64,000 bases of DNA from Phaeobacter gallaeciensis (GTDB lineage Bacteria > Pseudomonadota > Alphaproteobacteria > Rhodobacterales > Rhodobacteraceae). This document shows, piece after piece, positions 36,663 through 46,983 of this stretch (positions are counted from its first letter, which is position 1; every line of letters begins with the position of its first letter). The notes beneath the pieces were generated by a model that made no database searches, had not been told where the DNA came from, and saw only the letters and a program-made list of their open reading frames with translations. The translations under genes and the position numbers were made by a program. The stretch lies in NCBI RefSeq assembly GCF_001678945.1, contig NZ_CP015124.1, positions 3,138,001-3,202,000 on the forward strand, in the 5' to 3' direction.

Positions 36663-37802
36663 CTAGCGCGGGCGGTGGACGTTTGCGCTTTGCACCAGGC
36701 CAAAGGCGGCGAGCAGCACCAGCATGGCCGAACCCCCATAGGAAACCAGCGGCAGGGGCACGCCGACAACCGGTGCCAGCCCCATCACCATCGACATGTT
36801 CACGGCAAAGAACAGGAAGAAGGTGATGGCGATGCCAAGCGTCACCAGTGACGAGAACCGGTCTCGCGCCGCAAGCGCGGTGGCGACGCAGAAGACGATG
36901 ATCAGCACGTAGATGCTGAGCAGGGTAAAGCCGCCGATAAAGCCGAATTCCTCTGCCAGGGTGGTAAAGATGAAATCGGTGTGTTTTTCCGGCAGGAAGT
37001 TCAATCGGGACTGGGTGCCCTGCATGAAACCGCGCCCTGACCAGCCGCCCGAGCCAAGGGCGATCTTGGACTGGGTGATGTGATAGCCCGCGCCGAGCGG
37101 ATCCTGAGAGGGATCAAGAAAGGTATCGATGCGGCGGAACTGGTAGTCCTTGATCAGCTGCCAGTCGGTGCCGCGGCTGTAGAACACCGCCGTGACCAGA
37201 CCAACGGCGCCAGCAATCACCGTCGCGAAATAGGCCCAGTGCACTCCTGCGAGAAACATGACGCCGCCACCGGCGGCCATAAGCAGGATCGAGGTGCCCA
37301 GATCCGGCTGCCGCAGTACCAGAAATGTGGGGAACAGGATCATGATCACCGGCACCAGCACCCAGAACAGGCGCGAGGTCTTTTCCGTTGGCAGCCAGTC
37401 GTAATAGGCAGCCAAGAGCATAACGAGGGTGATCTTCATCAGTTCAGAGGGTTGCAGCCGCATGAAACCAATGTCGATCCAGCGTTGCGCCCCCATGCCG
37501 ACGGTGCCGAAGAACTCCACCGCCAGCAGCAGCACGATGGACATCAGATAGGCGAGGACGGAAATGTTGCGCCAGAACCAGATCGGCACCATGGCCACCA
37601 TGATCATCACCGCCATGCCAAGGGCAAAGCGTTTTGCCTGCGGCTCGGCCCAGGGCGAGAACGACCCACCTGCCACGGAATAGAGCATCAGGAACCCCAC
37701 CCCGGCGACCGAGGCCAGCAGCAAGGTCAGCGGCCAGTTCAGATACAGGATCTTGCGCAGGCCCGAGGGGACGGATTTGGCGCGGCTTTCAAGATAACTC
37801 AT
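36663..37802 (-). CDS. rodA: rod-shape peptidoglycan polymerase RodA
   Basis: A 379-residue SEDS-family glycosyltransferase with about ten membrane helices that polymerises lipid II during cell elongation. Conserved blocks include RWIDIGFMRLQPSELMKITLVMLLA and QPDLGTSILLMAAGGGVMFLAG, then KIALGSGGWSGRGFMQGTQS and FLPEKHTDFIFTTLAEEFGF. It overlaps mrdA by four bases; its partner PBP2 is the product of mrdA. It is the last of the five rod-shape genes. Confidence 0.96.
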   Translation of the reverse strand: MSYLESRAKSVPSGLRKILYLNWPLTLLLASVAGVGFLMLYSVAGGSFSPWAEPQAKRFALGMAVMIMVAMVPIWFWRNISVLAYLMSIVLLLAVEFFGTVGMGAQRWIDIGFMRLQPSELMKITLVMLLAAYYDWLPTEKTSRLFWVLVPVIMILFPTFLVLRQPDLGTSILLMAAGGGVMFLAGVHWAYFATVIAGAVGLVTAVFYSRGTDWQLIKDYQFRRIDTFLDPSQDPLGAGYHITQSKIALGSGGWSGRGFMQGTQSRLNFLPEKHTDFIFTTLAEEFGFIGGFTLLSIYVLIIVFCVATALAARDRFSSLVTLGIAITFFLFFAVNMSMVMGLAPVVGVPLPLVSYGGSAMLVLLAAFGLVQSANVHRPR

Positions 37803-39745
37803 GCCCGGTCGCTGCCTCCGGTTTCTTCCCGTTTCAGACGTTCGCGTTCCAGCCGTTCCTGCTGCGCCTTGATGCGGCTGCGATCGCCTTTGGGGTAGGC
37901 GGACAGGGGCGGCGTTCCATCAAACAGCGCCTGCAACATAACATCGCGGGCAATGGGTGCGGCGGCGCGTGACCCGCCACCCCCGTGTTCGACCACCACA
38001 GCAACCGCAAAGCGGGGTTTGTCATAAGGCGCAAAGCAGACATAGAGCGCGTGGTCGCGCCGCTCCCAGGGCAGATCCTCGTTGCGGATCACCCCGGCGG
38101 CGCGTTCGGCCGCGGTGATATTGCGCACCTGGCTGGTGCCGCTTTTGCCGGCCATGCGGATGTCTTCGGCGATGATGCGTGAGCGGTAGCCAGTACCGCG
38201 CCGGTCGTTACTGACCGAGAACATGCCCCTGCGCACGGTCCGCAGGTTGTTTTCATTGAGCCCCAAAGGCTCGCCGCCGCCGCTGGGTTGCTCGATCCCG
38301 TCGATGGATTTCAGCAGACGCGGGGTGATACTGCGCCCCGAGGCGATCCGCGCGGTCATCACTGCCAGTTGCATTGGCGAGGCCAGCATATAGCCCTGCC
38401 CGATAGAGGCGTTTGCAGTGTCGCCGATCAGCCAGTCCTGCCCGTGCACCCGCTGCTTCCACTCGCGGTTGGGGGCCAGGCCGCTGGCCACGGCCGACAT
38501 CGGCAGATCGTGACGCACACCCAGCCCTAGCTGGTTCGCCATGGCAGAAATCTTGTCGATCCCCACCTTCAGCGCCAGATCGTAGTAATAGACGTCGCAG
38601 GATTGTTTCAGCGAGGTGTTGAGATCCACATGCCCATGGCCCGCGCGTTTCCAGCAGTGGAACCTGCGGCCGGAGACCTCCAGATACCCGGGGCACCAGA
38701 CGGTTTCCTCGGGGCCGATCAACCCTTCCTCCAGTGCAGCCAGCGCTGTCACCATTTTGAAGGTCGAACCTGGCGGATAGGTGCCCTGCACCGCCTTGTT
38801 CGCCAGCGGACGGTAGGGGTCGCCGGTCAGCAGGCTATAGTCGGCGACCGAGATGCCACGCACAAAGAGGTTGGGATCAAAGCTGGGCGAGGAGGCGATG
38901 GCGCGGGTGTCCCCATGTTCGCAATCGATGATCACCGCGGCGGCGCTTTCGTTGCCAAGGCGCGCCTGCACATAGCTTTGCAACTCGACATCGACGGTCA
39001 GTTGCATGTCGGCGCCGGCCTCACCTTCGCGCCGGTCCAGCTCGCGCATGACGCGGCCGGTAGCATTCACCTCGACGCGCTTGGCGCCGGCCTTGCCGCG
39101 CAGGGCGTCCTCACGCTTGGCCTCAAACCCAACCTTGCCGATCTGGAAACGAGGAATGCGCAGGATCGGTTCCGGCGATTCCATCTTGCTGAGGTCATAA
39201 TCCGAGACCGGCCCGACATAGCCGACCACATGGGCAAAGGCGCCGCGTTGCGGATAGATCCGCGTCAGGCCGACCTCGGGGGTAATGCCGGGCAGGGCAG
39301 GGGCGTTGACCGCCACTTTCGAGATGTCCTCCCAGCCGATCTGATCGGCCAGCGTCACCGGCAGGAAGGGCGGAGAGCGGCGCATTTCGGCCATGGCGCG
39401 CTCGATATCTTCAGGGTCGATTTCGATCAGCCGCGACAGTTTGGCGATCACCTCGCCTACATCGCCGGCGTCCTCGGGGACGATGGTGATGCGATAGGAG
39501 GGCGAGTTCTGCGCCAGGGTGATGCCGTTGCGGTCGAAGATCTCACCGCGTGCTGGCGGTAGCAGGCGGATATTGATCCGGTTTTCCTCGGCCAGCAGCC
39601 GGAACTGATCGGCCTGATCTACCTGAAGATAGCGCATGCGTGCCGCCAACCCGCCCGCAAACCCCAGTTGCAAACCGCCCAGAAGCAGCGCCCGACGGGT
39701 CAGCTTGCGGTGGCTGAACTCTAGCTCTTTCGGATTGCGTTTCAT
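37799..39745 (-). CDS. mrdA: penicillin-binding protein 2
   Basis: A 648-residue class B penicillin-binding protein, the transpeptidase of the elongasome. After a short cytosolic tail and one membrane anchor (ALLLGGLQLGFAGGLAARM, residues 19-37) come the pedestal domain (LLPPARGEIFDRNGITLAQN) and the transpeptidase domain. The latter has the active serine in PPGSTFKMVTALAAL (SxxK), SCDVYYYDLALKVG (SxD-type) and the KSGTSQ box. The start MKRNPKELEFSHRKLTRR at 39745 shares a base with the mreD stop (TGATG). The frame extending to 40171 lies within mreD and is rejected. Confidence 0.96.
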   Translation of the reverse strand: MKRNPKELEFSHRKLTRRALLLGGLQLGFAGGLAARMRYLQVDQADQFRLLAEENRINIRLLPPARGEIFDRNGITLAQNSPSYRITIVPEDAGDVGEVIAKLSRLIEIDPEDIERAMAEMRRSPPFLPVTLADQIGWEDISKVAVNAPALPGITPEVGLTRIYPQRGAFAHVVGYVGPVSDYDLSKMESPEPILRIPRFQIGKVGFEAKREDALRGKAGAKRVEVNATGRVMRELDRREGEAGADMQLTVDVELQSYVQARLGNESAAAVIIDCEHGDTRAIASSPSFDPNLFVRGISVADYSLLTGDPYRPLANKAVQGTYPPGSTFKMVTALAALEEGLIGPEETVWCPGYLEVSGRRFHCWKRAGHGHVDLNTSLKQSCDVYYYDLALKVGIDKISAMANQLGLGVRHDLPMSAVASGLAPNREWKQRVHGQDWLIGDTANASIGQGYMLASPMQLAVMTARIASGRSITPRLLKSIDGIEQPSGGGEPLGLNENNLRTVRRGMFSVSNDRRGTGYRSRIIAEDIRMAGKSGTSQVRNITAAERAAGVIRNEDLPWERRDHALYVCFAPYDKPRFAVAVVVEHGGGGSRAAAPIARDVMLQALFDGTPPLSAYPKGDRSRIKAQQERLERERLKREETGGSDRA

Positions 39746-40281
39746 CAGCGGCTTCCCAGGGCTTCGGCTTCGGCAGGTGACAGTTTGCGTACACCCAATA
39801 GGCTTTGACTGAAGATCACGACCAGAGGATAGGCGGCAATCGTCAGCAGGGCTTGAATCAGCGTGAGGCCCAAGGGTGCCTGCGCCACGGCCAGAATAGC
39901 AAGAATGGCTCGGTTGAGCACCACGATACCTGCGATCACAAAGGCGACGGCGAGCCATTCCGCGGCAAAGGCGGTTTCCCGGTGCGGCGGGATTCGCGAC
40001 TTCAGGAATTCGCAGCCCAGTACCACCAGCAGCGAAAAAAGGCCGGGCGGGCGCTGGAACATCATGTCGGCGACCAGCATGGTTGCCCCCAGCAGCAGAA
40101 CAGGCACGAAATCCGGCCGCCGCAGTGACCAGGCCATGGCAAGCGCCAGCAGCAGGTCTGGCGGCGCCCAACGGCGCGGCAGCGTGTCCAGCGGCAGCAG
40201 GTGAAAGAAGATCAGCACCAGTGCCAGAGCCGGAAAGGCCATCCGCATCATCCAGATCCGCGCGGGCGAGGTGCTAGCCAT
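39745..40281 (-). CDS. mreD: rod-shape-determining protein MreD
   Basis: A 178-residue membrane protein with about five helices (for example MAFPALALVLIFFHLLPL and LLLALAMAWSLRRPD). MreD sequences diverge quickly, so the call rests mainly on topology, length and its place between mreC and mrdA. The start MASTSPARIWMMRMAF at 40281 overlaps the mreC end by eight bases; the longer frame lies inside mreC. It helps couple MreB filaments to the cell-wall machinery. Confidence 0.9.
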   Translation of the reverse strand: MASTSPARIWMMRMAFPALALVLIFFHLLPLDTLPRRWAPPDLLLALAMAWSLRRPDFVPVLLLGATMLVADMMFQRPPGLFSLLVVLGCEFLKSRIPPHRETAFAAEWLAVAFVIAGIVVLNRAILAILAVAQAPLGLTLIQALLTIAAYPLVVIFSQSLLGVRKLSPAEAEALGSR

Positions 40282-41215
40282 TGCTCTCCCCTTCGGACGC
40301 GGACAGAGCCTCGGGCGCCAGGTTTTGCGGCCGCGGGAGAGGCACAGTGGCATCCGGCGCCGGGACAACCAGTCCGCCGGGCTCCTTGATCACCTCAGAG
40401 CCCTGATGGCGCAGCACCCGCAGGAATTCCAGCCGTTCGTAGTCGGCAGACAGGCGCACCCGCTTACGGCCGGTGCGGTCCTCGGTCACCTGACCGATCA
40501 GCAGCCCGGGCGGAAAGACGGAGCCATCGCCAGAGGTGATGACCCGGTCGCCGGGGCGGATCAGATCGGGGTTTTCAAGGAAATCCAGCACTGGCGCAGC
40601 GCTGTTGTCACCGGTCACCAGAACGGTCTGCCCCGAAGGCTGGATGGTGGCGGGCACCGCGCTGGCGGCATCAGTCAGCAGAATGACCCGCGCGGTATCC
40701 TGTCCGGTGCCGGAAATACGTCCCACCAGACCGATCCCGTCCATGGCGGCCCAGCCATCCTGTATCCCGTCCCGGGCGCCGATGTTGAGGATCACAGACT
40801 GGCGAAAGGGCGATCCGCTGTCGGCCATCACCACACCGGTGATATAGGTCAGCTTGGGATCGAGCCGCACGTTGTTGAGATCCAGCAGGCGGGCGTTTTC
40901 CTGTTCCAGCTGCAGCGCAGCTTCTTTCCAGGCGCGCATTTGGCGCAGTTCGGAGCGCAACTCTTGGTTCTGTTCGGAAAGGCGCTGATAGCTTTGGAAG
41001 TCCCGGAACAGGTTGACCGTCGCGGTGACCGGCACCATGGCCCAGTCCATATTCGGCACAACGGTATTCACCAGCTGCGCGCGGAAGCGTTCCACCCTTG
41101 GGCTATCGATCCGCCAGACCAGAAAAATGGCGGCAAGGCACAGGCACACCAGCCCGATCAGCAAACGGCGCAGCGGGGCGGAATAATCTTCGCGCTGTGA
41201 CCGGTCTTTGGCCAA
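40274..41215 (-). CDS. mreC: rod-shape-determining protein MreC
   Basis: A 313-residue bitopic protein. One N-terminal membrane helix (RLLIGLVCLCLAAIFLVW, about residues 17-34) is followed by a periplasmic coiled coil (residues 75-112, rich in Glu, Gln, Arg and Leu). Then comes the beta-rich MreC domain with ITGVVMADSGSPFRQSVILN, VGRISGTGQDTARVILLTD and GDRVITSGDGSVFPPGLLIG. A proline-rich tail ends the protein. It lies 50 bases after mreB and overlaps mreD. It is the scaffold of the elongation complex. Confidence 0.95.
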   Translation of the reverse strand: MAKDRSQREDYSAPLRRLLIGLVCLCLAAIFLVWRIDSPRVERFRAQLVNTVVPNMDWAMVPVTATVNLFRDFQSYQRLSEQNQELRSELRQMRAWKEAALQLEQENARLLDLNNVRLDPKLTYITGVVMADSGSPFRQSVILNIGARDGIQDGWAAMDGIGLVGRISGTGQDTARVILLTDAASAVPATIQPSGQTVLVTGDNSAAPVLDFLENPDLIRPGDRVITSGDGSVFPPGLLIGQVTEDRTGRKRVRLSADYERLEFLRVLRHQGSEVIKEPGGLVVPAPDATVPLPRPQNLAPEALSASEGESNG

Positions 41216-41265
41216 GGGACTCCTTTCGGGTGTGGATCACCCCGGCAGGCGCGGGGCTGGGCGCC

Positions 41266-42414
<1,149 letters not shown>

Positions 42415-42587
42415 TTACCTCCAACTAGCGCCTTTCCGCCTGTGAAACATGGGGGTTGGCCACGCCTTGGGCATGTTGAACACTGTGGTTCGGGTGGTTC
42501 TTGGACGATGCCGGGCAGGGCGTTTTGCGGCGCAGCATCGGCGAAAGGATCTTTCTATGGCGCGCCAACCGGGGTAGGGGCTGTGTC

Positions 42588-43382
42588 ATGCTGTCCTATC
42601 AACATATCTACCACGCCGGAAATCTGGCGGATGTCCAGAAACACGCGCTTCTGGCCTGGATGCTGGCCTATCTGACTCGCAAGGACAAACCGCTCAGCTA
42701 TATCGAAACCCACGCCGGGCGGGGCGTCTATGAGCTGCAGGCACCCGAGGCGCTTAAGACGGGGGAGGCGGCCGCGGGGATTTCCCGGGTGCTGGAAAAT
42801 CACGGACTGGGGGAGGATCATCCGCTGAGCCGCGCCATTGATGCCTGCCGCGAGCGGTTTGGCGAGACCAGCTATCCCGGATCGCCGCTGGTGGCGGCGG
42901 CCCTGCTGCGCGAGATGGACAGCCTGCATTTTGCCGAATTGCACCCGCAGGAATACGCTGCCCTGCGGCAGGCACTGCGGCCCTGGCATGCCAAGGTGCA
43001 TCAGCAGGATGGGTTCGAGCTGGCCCTGTCGCTGGCACCGCCGACGCCGCGCCGAGGGCTCATGCTGATCGATCCGTCTTTTGAAATAAAATCCGATTAC
43101 GCACGTATCCCCGGCATCATCGGCAAGCTGCACCGGAAATGGAACGTCGGCGTCATCGCGCTGTGGTATCCGATCCTGACAGATGGGGCGCATCAAAAGA
43201 TGCTGAGCGCGCTGGAGACGCAGGCGCTGCCGGGCGCCCTGCGCCACGAGGTGCGCTTTCCGCCGGTGCGCGCCGGTCACCGGATGGTTGGATCGGGTAT
43301 GTTCGTAGTGAATGCGCCCTTCGGCGCCGAAGAGGAAGCCGCGCGTATTTCTGCCCTGTTCGAGAGGCTCAATCAGGACTGA
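42588..43382 (+). CDS. rlmJ: 23S rRNA (adenine-2030-N6)-methyltransferase
   Basis: A 264-residue SAM-dependent methyltransferase matching RlmJ: MLSYQHIYHAGNLADVQKHALL at the N terminus, SYIETHAGRGVYEL (SAM-binding region) and YPGSPLVAAALLRE. The catalytic block reads LIDPSFEIKSDY where the E. coli protein has DPPY; the proline-to-serine and tyrosine-to-phenylalanine changes are noted. ATG 42588 follows AGGGG; the frame upstream to 42501 has no family support. It is divergent from mreB and converges with leuA. Confidence 0.93.
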   Translation: MLSYQHIYHAGNLADVQKHALLAWMLAYLTRKDKPLSYIETHAGRGVYELQAPEALKTGEAAAGISRVLENHGLGEDHPLSRAIDACRERFGETSYPGSPLVAAALLREMDSLHFAELHPQEYAALRQALRPWHAKVHQQDGFELALSLAPPTPRRGLMLIDPSFEIKSDYARIPGIIGKLHRKWNVGVIALWYPILTDGAHQKMLSALETQALPGALRHEVRFPPVRAGHRMVGSGMFVVNAPFGAEEEAARISALFERLNQD

Positions 43383-43500
43383 GGCGAAGACCCGTAGAGG
43401 AGGGGGGATCTCCCGCCCCCTTGGCCGCCCATCATAGATGGGCGACAAGGCGTTGGGCCTGGCGCCGCGCCTGCGGCACGGCGCCGAATCTTTCAGACGC

Positions 43501-45075
43501 TCAGGTCGCGTCCTTGTAGGAGATTTCGCGGGTATCGGCGCCTTCGCCGACCTTGCCGCGGCGCACGATCAGCCGGTTCAGCGCGTTGATATAGGCCTTG
43601 GCCGAGGCAACCACAGTATCTGTGTTGGCCGACTGGCCGGTGGCGATATTGCCGTCTTCCTCCAGCCGGACGGAAACCGTTGCCTGTGCATCGGTGCCTT
43701 CGGTCACGGCGTGAACCTGATAAAGCTGCAGATGCGCCGAGTTCGGATAGAGCTCGCGCACCGCCTTGAAGGCGGCATCCACCGGGCCATCGCCCTGTGC
43801 CGTGGCGCTCAGATCCTTGCCGTCGATCTCCATTTCCAGCGTCGCTTCGGCCGGGCCGCCGGTGCCGCAGATCACTTTCATCGACACCAGTTGCAGATGA
43901 TCGTTCTCGGCATCCTCGCCAGAACGCATGAGGGCGATGATGTCGTCGTCAAAGACTTCCTTCTTGCGGTCGGCAAGCTCCTTGAAGCGGACAAAGATAT
44001 CCTTGAGCTGGTTGTCGCCGACCTCATAGCCGAGGTTATTCAGCTTGTCGCGCAGCGCCGCGCGGCCCGAGTGCTTACCAAGCGGCAGCGAGGTTCCTGA
44101 AAGACCTACGTCCTCGGGGCGCATGATCTCGAAAGTTTCTTTGTTCTTCAGCATCCCGTCCTGGTGGATGCCGCTTTCGTGGGCAAACGCGTTCTTGCCG
44201 ACAATGGCCTTGTTGAACTGCACCGGGAAGCCAGAGACGGTGGAGACCCGGCGGGAGATATGCATGATCTTGGTGGTGTCGATCTGCGTGTGCCAAGGCA
44301 TGATGTCATTGCGCACCTTCAGCGCCATCACCACCTCTTCGAGCGCGGTGTTGCCGGCTCGCTCGCCCAGACCGTTGATGGTGCATTCGATCTGACGCGC
44401 GCCGCCCTCGACGGCGGCCAGAGCGTTGGCCGTGGCAAGACCCAGGTCGTTGTGGCAGTGGGTGGCAAAGATCACCTCGTCCGCGCCCGGTACGGTTTCG
44501 ATCAGGCGGCGGATCAGATCAGCCGATTCCAGCGGCGCGGTATAGCCGACGGTGTCGGGGATGTTGATGGTGGTGGCGCCGGCCTTGATGGCGATCTCGA
44601 TCACCCGGCAGAGATAATCCCATTCGGTGCGTGTCGCATCCATGGGCGACCATTGCACGTCATCGACGAGATTGCGCGCATGGGTCACCGTGTCGTGAAT
44701 CCGCTCGGCCATCTCATCCATGGTGAGATTCGGAATGGCGCGGTGCAGGGGCGATGTCCCGATAAAGGTATGAATGCGGGGTTTCGCAGCCTTGCGCACG
44801 GCCTCGGCGCAGCGGTCAATATCCTTGAAATTGGCGCGCGCCAGACCGCAGATCACCGCGTTCTTGGAGCGTTCGGCGATCTCGCTCACCGCTTTGAAAT
44901 CGCCTTCGGAGGCGATGGGGAAACCGGCCTCGATGATGTCGACGCCCATCTCGTCCAGAAGGCCCGCGATTTCCAGCTTTTCATCGTGGGTCATGGTGGC
45001 GCCGGGGCTCTGCTCGCCGTCGCGCAAAGTGGTGTCGAAGATCAATACGCGATCTTTTTCAAGTGCAGTCGTCAT
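43501..45075 (-). CDS. leuA: 2-isopropylmalate synthase
   Basis: A 524-residue enzyme committing 2-ketoisovalerate and acetyl-CoA to leucine synthesis. The TIM-barrel catalytic part shows [39 protein letters not shown] with the metal histidines, and [17 protein letters not shown]. The C-terminal regulatory domain (from about residue 390) binds leucine for feedback inhibition. I chose ATG 45075 by family length, although its ribosome site is weak. TTG 45126, in frame, has AGGAGGAGG upstream and would add 17 residues. A leucine-rich leader peptide and hairpin precede the gene. Confidence 0.95.
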   Translation of the reverse strand: MTTALEKDRVLIFDTTLRDGEQSPGATMTHDEKLEIAGLLDEMGVDIIEAGFPIASEGDFKAVSEIAERSKNAVICGLARANFKDIDRCAEAVRKAAKPRIHTFIGTSPLHRAIPNLTMDEMAERIHDTVTHARNLVDDVQWSPMDATRTEWDYLCRVIEIAIKAGATTINIPDTVGYTAPLESADLIRRLIETVPGADEVIFATHCHNDLGLATANALAAVEGGARQIECTINGLGERAGNTALEEVVMALKVRNDIMPWHTQIDTTKIMHISRRVSTVSGFPVQFNKAIVGKNAFAHESGIHQDGMLKNKETFEIMRPEDVGLSGTSLPLGKHSGRAALRDKLNNLGYEVGDNQLKDIFVRFKELADRKKEVFDDDIIALMRSGEDAENDHLQLVSMKVICGTGGPAEATLEMEIDGKDLSATAQGDGPVDAAFKAVRELYPNSAHLQLYQVHAVTEGTDAQATVSVRLEEDGNIATGQSANTDTVVASAKAYINALNRLIVRRGKVGEGADTREISYKDAT

Positions 45076-45133
45076 GTCGGTAGCTTTCTTAAAACTCTGT
45101 CCTGGATCCATTCTCGTGGCGCGCAAGCCTCCT

Positions 45134-45169
45134 CCTCTGAGCGGGCGCGCCGAATGGCACGCTCAGAGG
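45134..45169 (-). promoter_or_regulatory. hairpin in the leuA leader
   Basis: CCTCTGAGCG and its exact complement CGCTCAGAGG enclose a 16-base loop. The upstream arm holds the last leucine codon and stop codon of the leader peptide; the downstream arm runs into an AGGAGGAGG (45128-45136). No T-run follows, so it may act on ribosome access or be one of several alternative structures rather than a terminator. Confidence 0.6.
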
Positions 45170-45249
45170 CGGGTTAGGATCAGTAGGTCGCGCAGAGCCG
45201 CACCGCAAATGGCGGTGGCCGGGCCGAAGATATGTGCGCGAGCTGTCAT
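45163..45249 (-). CDS. putative leucine leader peptide upstream of leuA
   Basis: A 28-codon reading frame begins with ATG at 45249 and ends with TGA at 45163-45165. Its last ten residues read LRDLLILTRL: five leucines, two of them CTA codons, which are uncommon in this G+C-rich genome. It lies on the leuA strand, 87 bases before the chosen leuA ATG, and stops inside the first arm of a perfect 10-bp stem. That is the arrangement expected of an attenuation leader sensing charged tRNA-Leu. No ribosome site precedes it; the -10-like TATAAC is only eight bases upstream, so it may be leaderless, as alphaproteobacterial trpL is. It was recognised by reading alone. Confidence 0.6.
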   Translation of the reverse strand: MTARAHIFGPATAICGAALRDLLILTRL

Positions 45250-45257
45250 GCGGCAAA

Positions 45258-45285
45258 GTTATACAGAGCGCGCCGCGAATGGAAA
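45258..45285 (-). promoter_or_regulatory. candidate promoter for the leuA leader transcript
   Basis: On the minus strand TTTCCA (45285-45280), a 16-base spacer and TATAAC (45263-45258) precede the leader peptide ATG by eight bases. A start site at or next to the ATG would make the leader mRNA leaderless. The -35 match is only moderate. Of the 357 bases between leuA and the photolyase gene, the rest (45286-45432) shows no further gene. Confidence 0.4.
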
Positions 45286-45432
45286 GAGCGAAAATAGCTC
45301 AGTGATCCTGACCATTTGGCGGTCGGCAGAGCGCTTTGGTGCGGGCAGATTTGATTTGTGGGAAATTCCTCCTAGCTGCGCCAGAGCCTTGGCGATGAGC
45401 CATAGGCAAAAGGTGCGGCAGAGGCAGGACAC

Positions 45433-46959
45433 ATGGCAAAACTCATCCTAATTCTTGGCGATCAACTGAGCCTGTCGCTGTCGGCGCTGCAGGTCGCGGA
45501 CAAGGACACCGACATCATCGTCATGGCCGAGGTTGCCGAGGAAGGTACCTATGTGCGTCACCACCCCAAGAAGATCGCGCTGATTCTCGCGGCGATGCGG
45601 AAGTTTGCGGAGCAGTTGCGGGCAGAGGGCTGGACTGTCGCCTATACCCGGCTTGACGATGCGGAAAACACCGGCTCCATCGCGGAGGAAATCCTGCGCC
45701 GGGCGGCCCAGAGCGGCGCTGATGAGGTGATCGCCACAACGCCGGGGGAATGGCGGCTGATCCGGCATCTGCAGTCTCTGCCTTTGAAGGTTAGCCTCAG
45801 GCCGGATACGCGGTTCATTGCCACGCGGGCTGATTTCAACGACTGGGCCGAGGGGCGCAAGCAACTGCGCATGGAGTATTTCTATCGCAAGATGCGGCGC
45901 AAGACCGGATTGCTGATGGAGGGTGACAACCCCGCCGGGGGCAAATGGAACTACGATCAGGAGAACCGCAAGGCACCGCCCAAGGACATCAGGGCCCCGG
46001 GGCCCATGCAGTTCACCCCGGATGACGAGACGGAAGAGGTTCTGGACCTTGTCGAGCGGCGGTTTGGGGACCACTTCGGCGATCTGCGTCCGTTCCATTT
46101 CGCGGTCACCCGTGCCGATGCCCTGAGGGCAATGGCGCATTTCATCCGGCATGGCCTGCCGCTGTTCGGGGACTATCAGGATGCGATGATGACAGGGCAG
46201 AAATGGCTCTACCATTCGGTTCTGTCGCCATATCTCAATATCGGCCTGTTGCAGCCGATGGAGCTGTGCGTCGCGGCCGAAGAGGCGTGGAAAGCAGGTG
46301 ATGTGCCGCTCAACGCCGCCGAAGGGTTCATCCGGCAGGTCCTTGGCTGGCGCGAATTCGTGCGTGGGATCTATTTCCTCGAAGGAGAGGACTATCCGCA
46401 GCGCAATGTGCTGGGCCATGATCGCGCGCTGCCGCCGCTTTACTGGGGCGCTGAGACGGGCATGCACTGCCTGTCACAGGCGGTATCGCAGACCCGGGAA
46501 GAGGCCTATGCTCATCATATCCAGCGGCTGATGGTGACCGGCAATTTCGCGCTTCTGGCCGGGATTGATCCGCAGGAGGTGCACGAATGGTATCTGGCTG
46601 TCTATGCCGATGCTTTTGAGTGGGTCGAGGCGCCTAATACCGTCGGGATGAGCCAGTTTGCTGATGGCGGTATCGTGGGTTCCAAACCCTATGTCTCAAG
46701 CGGGGCCTATATCAACCGCATGTCGGATTACTGCAAATCCTGCGCCTATTCCGTCAGCCGCAAGGTGGGGGAGGGCGCCTGTCCGTTCAACCTGCTCTAC
46801 TGGCATTTCCTCGACCGCCACCGGGAGCGGTTCTCGGCAAATCCGCGCATGGGCAACATGTACCGCAGCTGGGACCGGATGGATGCGGAGAAGCGCGCGC
46901 AGATTCTGGAAGAGGCTGACGCCTTTTTGGCCGGGCTTGAGGCGGGCGGTACGGTCTGA
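45433..46959 (+). CDS. prokaryotic (6-4) photolyase / FeS-BCP cryptochrome-like protein
   Basis: A 508-residue flavoprotein of the FeS-BCP group (PhrB of Agrobacterium, CryB of Rhodobacter), which repairs (6-4) photoproducts or acts in light signalling. The four cysteines for a 4Fe-4S cluster are visible: LCVAAEEAW, YCKSCAYSV and GACPFN. The N-terminal LILILGDQLSLSLSAL begins the antenna domain, and FAL, GWREFVRG and AFEWVEAPNTVGMSQFADGG belong to the FAD domain. It stands alone between leuA and the convergent MORN gene. Confidence 0.92.
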   Translation: MAKLILILGDQLSLSLSALQVADKDTDIIVMAEVAEEGTYVRHHPKKIALILAAMRKFAEQLRAEGWTVAYTRLDDAENTGSIAEEILRRAAQSGADEVIATTPGEWRLIRHLQSLPLKVSLRPDTRFIATRADFNDWAEGRKQLRMEYFYRKMRRKTGLLMEGDNPAGGKWNYDQENRKAPPKDIRAPGPMQFTPDDETEEVLDLVERRFGDHFGDLRPFHFAVTRADALRAMAHFIRHGLPLFGDYQDAMMTGQKWLYHSVLSPYLNIGLLQPMELCVAAEEAWKAGDVPLNAAEGFIRQVLGWREFVRGIYFLEGEDYPQRNVLGHDRALPPLYWGAETGMHCLSQAVSQTREEAYAHHIQRLMVTGNFALLAGIDPQEVHEWYLAVYADAFEWVEAPNTVGMSQFADGGIVGSKPYVSSGAYINRMSDYCKSCAYSVSRKVGEGACPFNLLYWHFLDRHRERFSANPRMGNMYRSWDRMDAEKRAQILEEADAFLAGLEAGGTV

Positions 46960-46983
46960 CCCGAAGGGCGGACCGCCGCTGGA

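Noticed and set aside
45303-45326. TGATCC upstream of the photolyase gene as a second ECF-type promoter
   Set aside because: The hexamer at the required distance is CAGAGC, not TAWNNT-like; with only half the promoter the match is not convincing.
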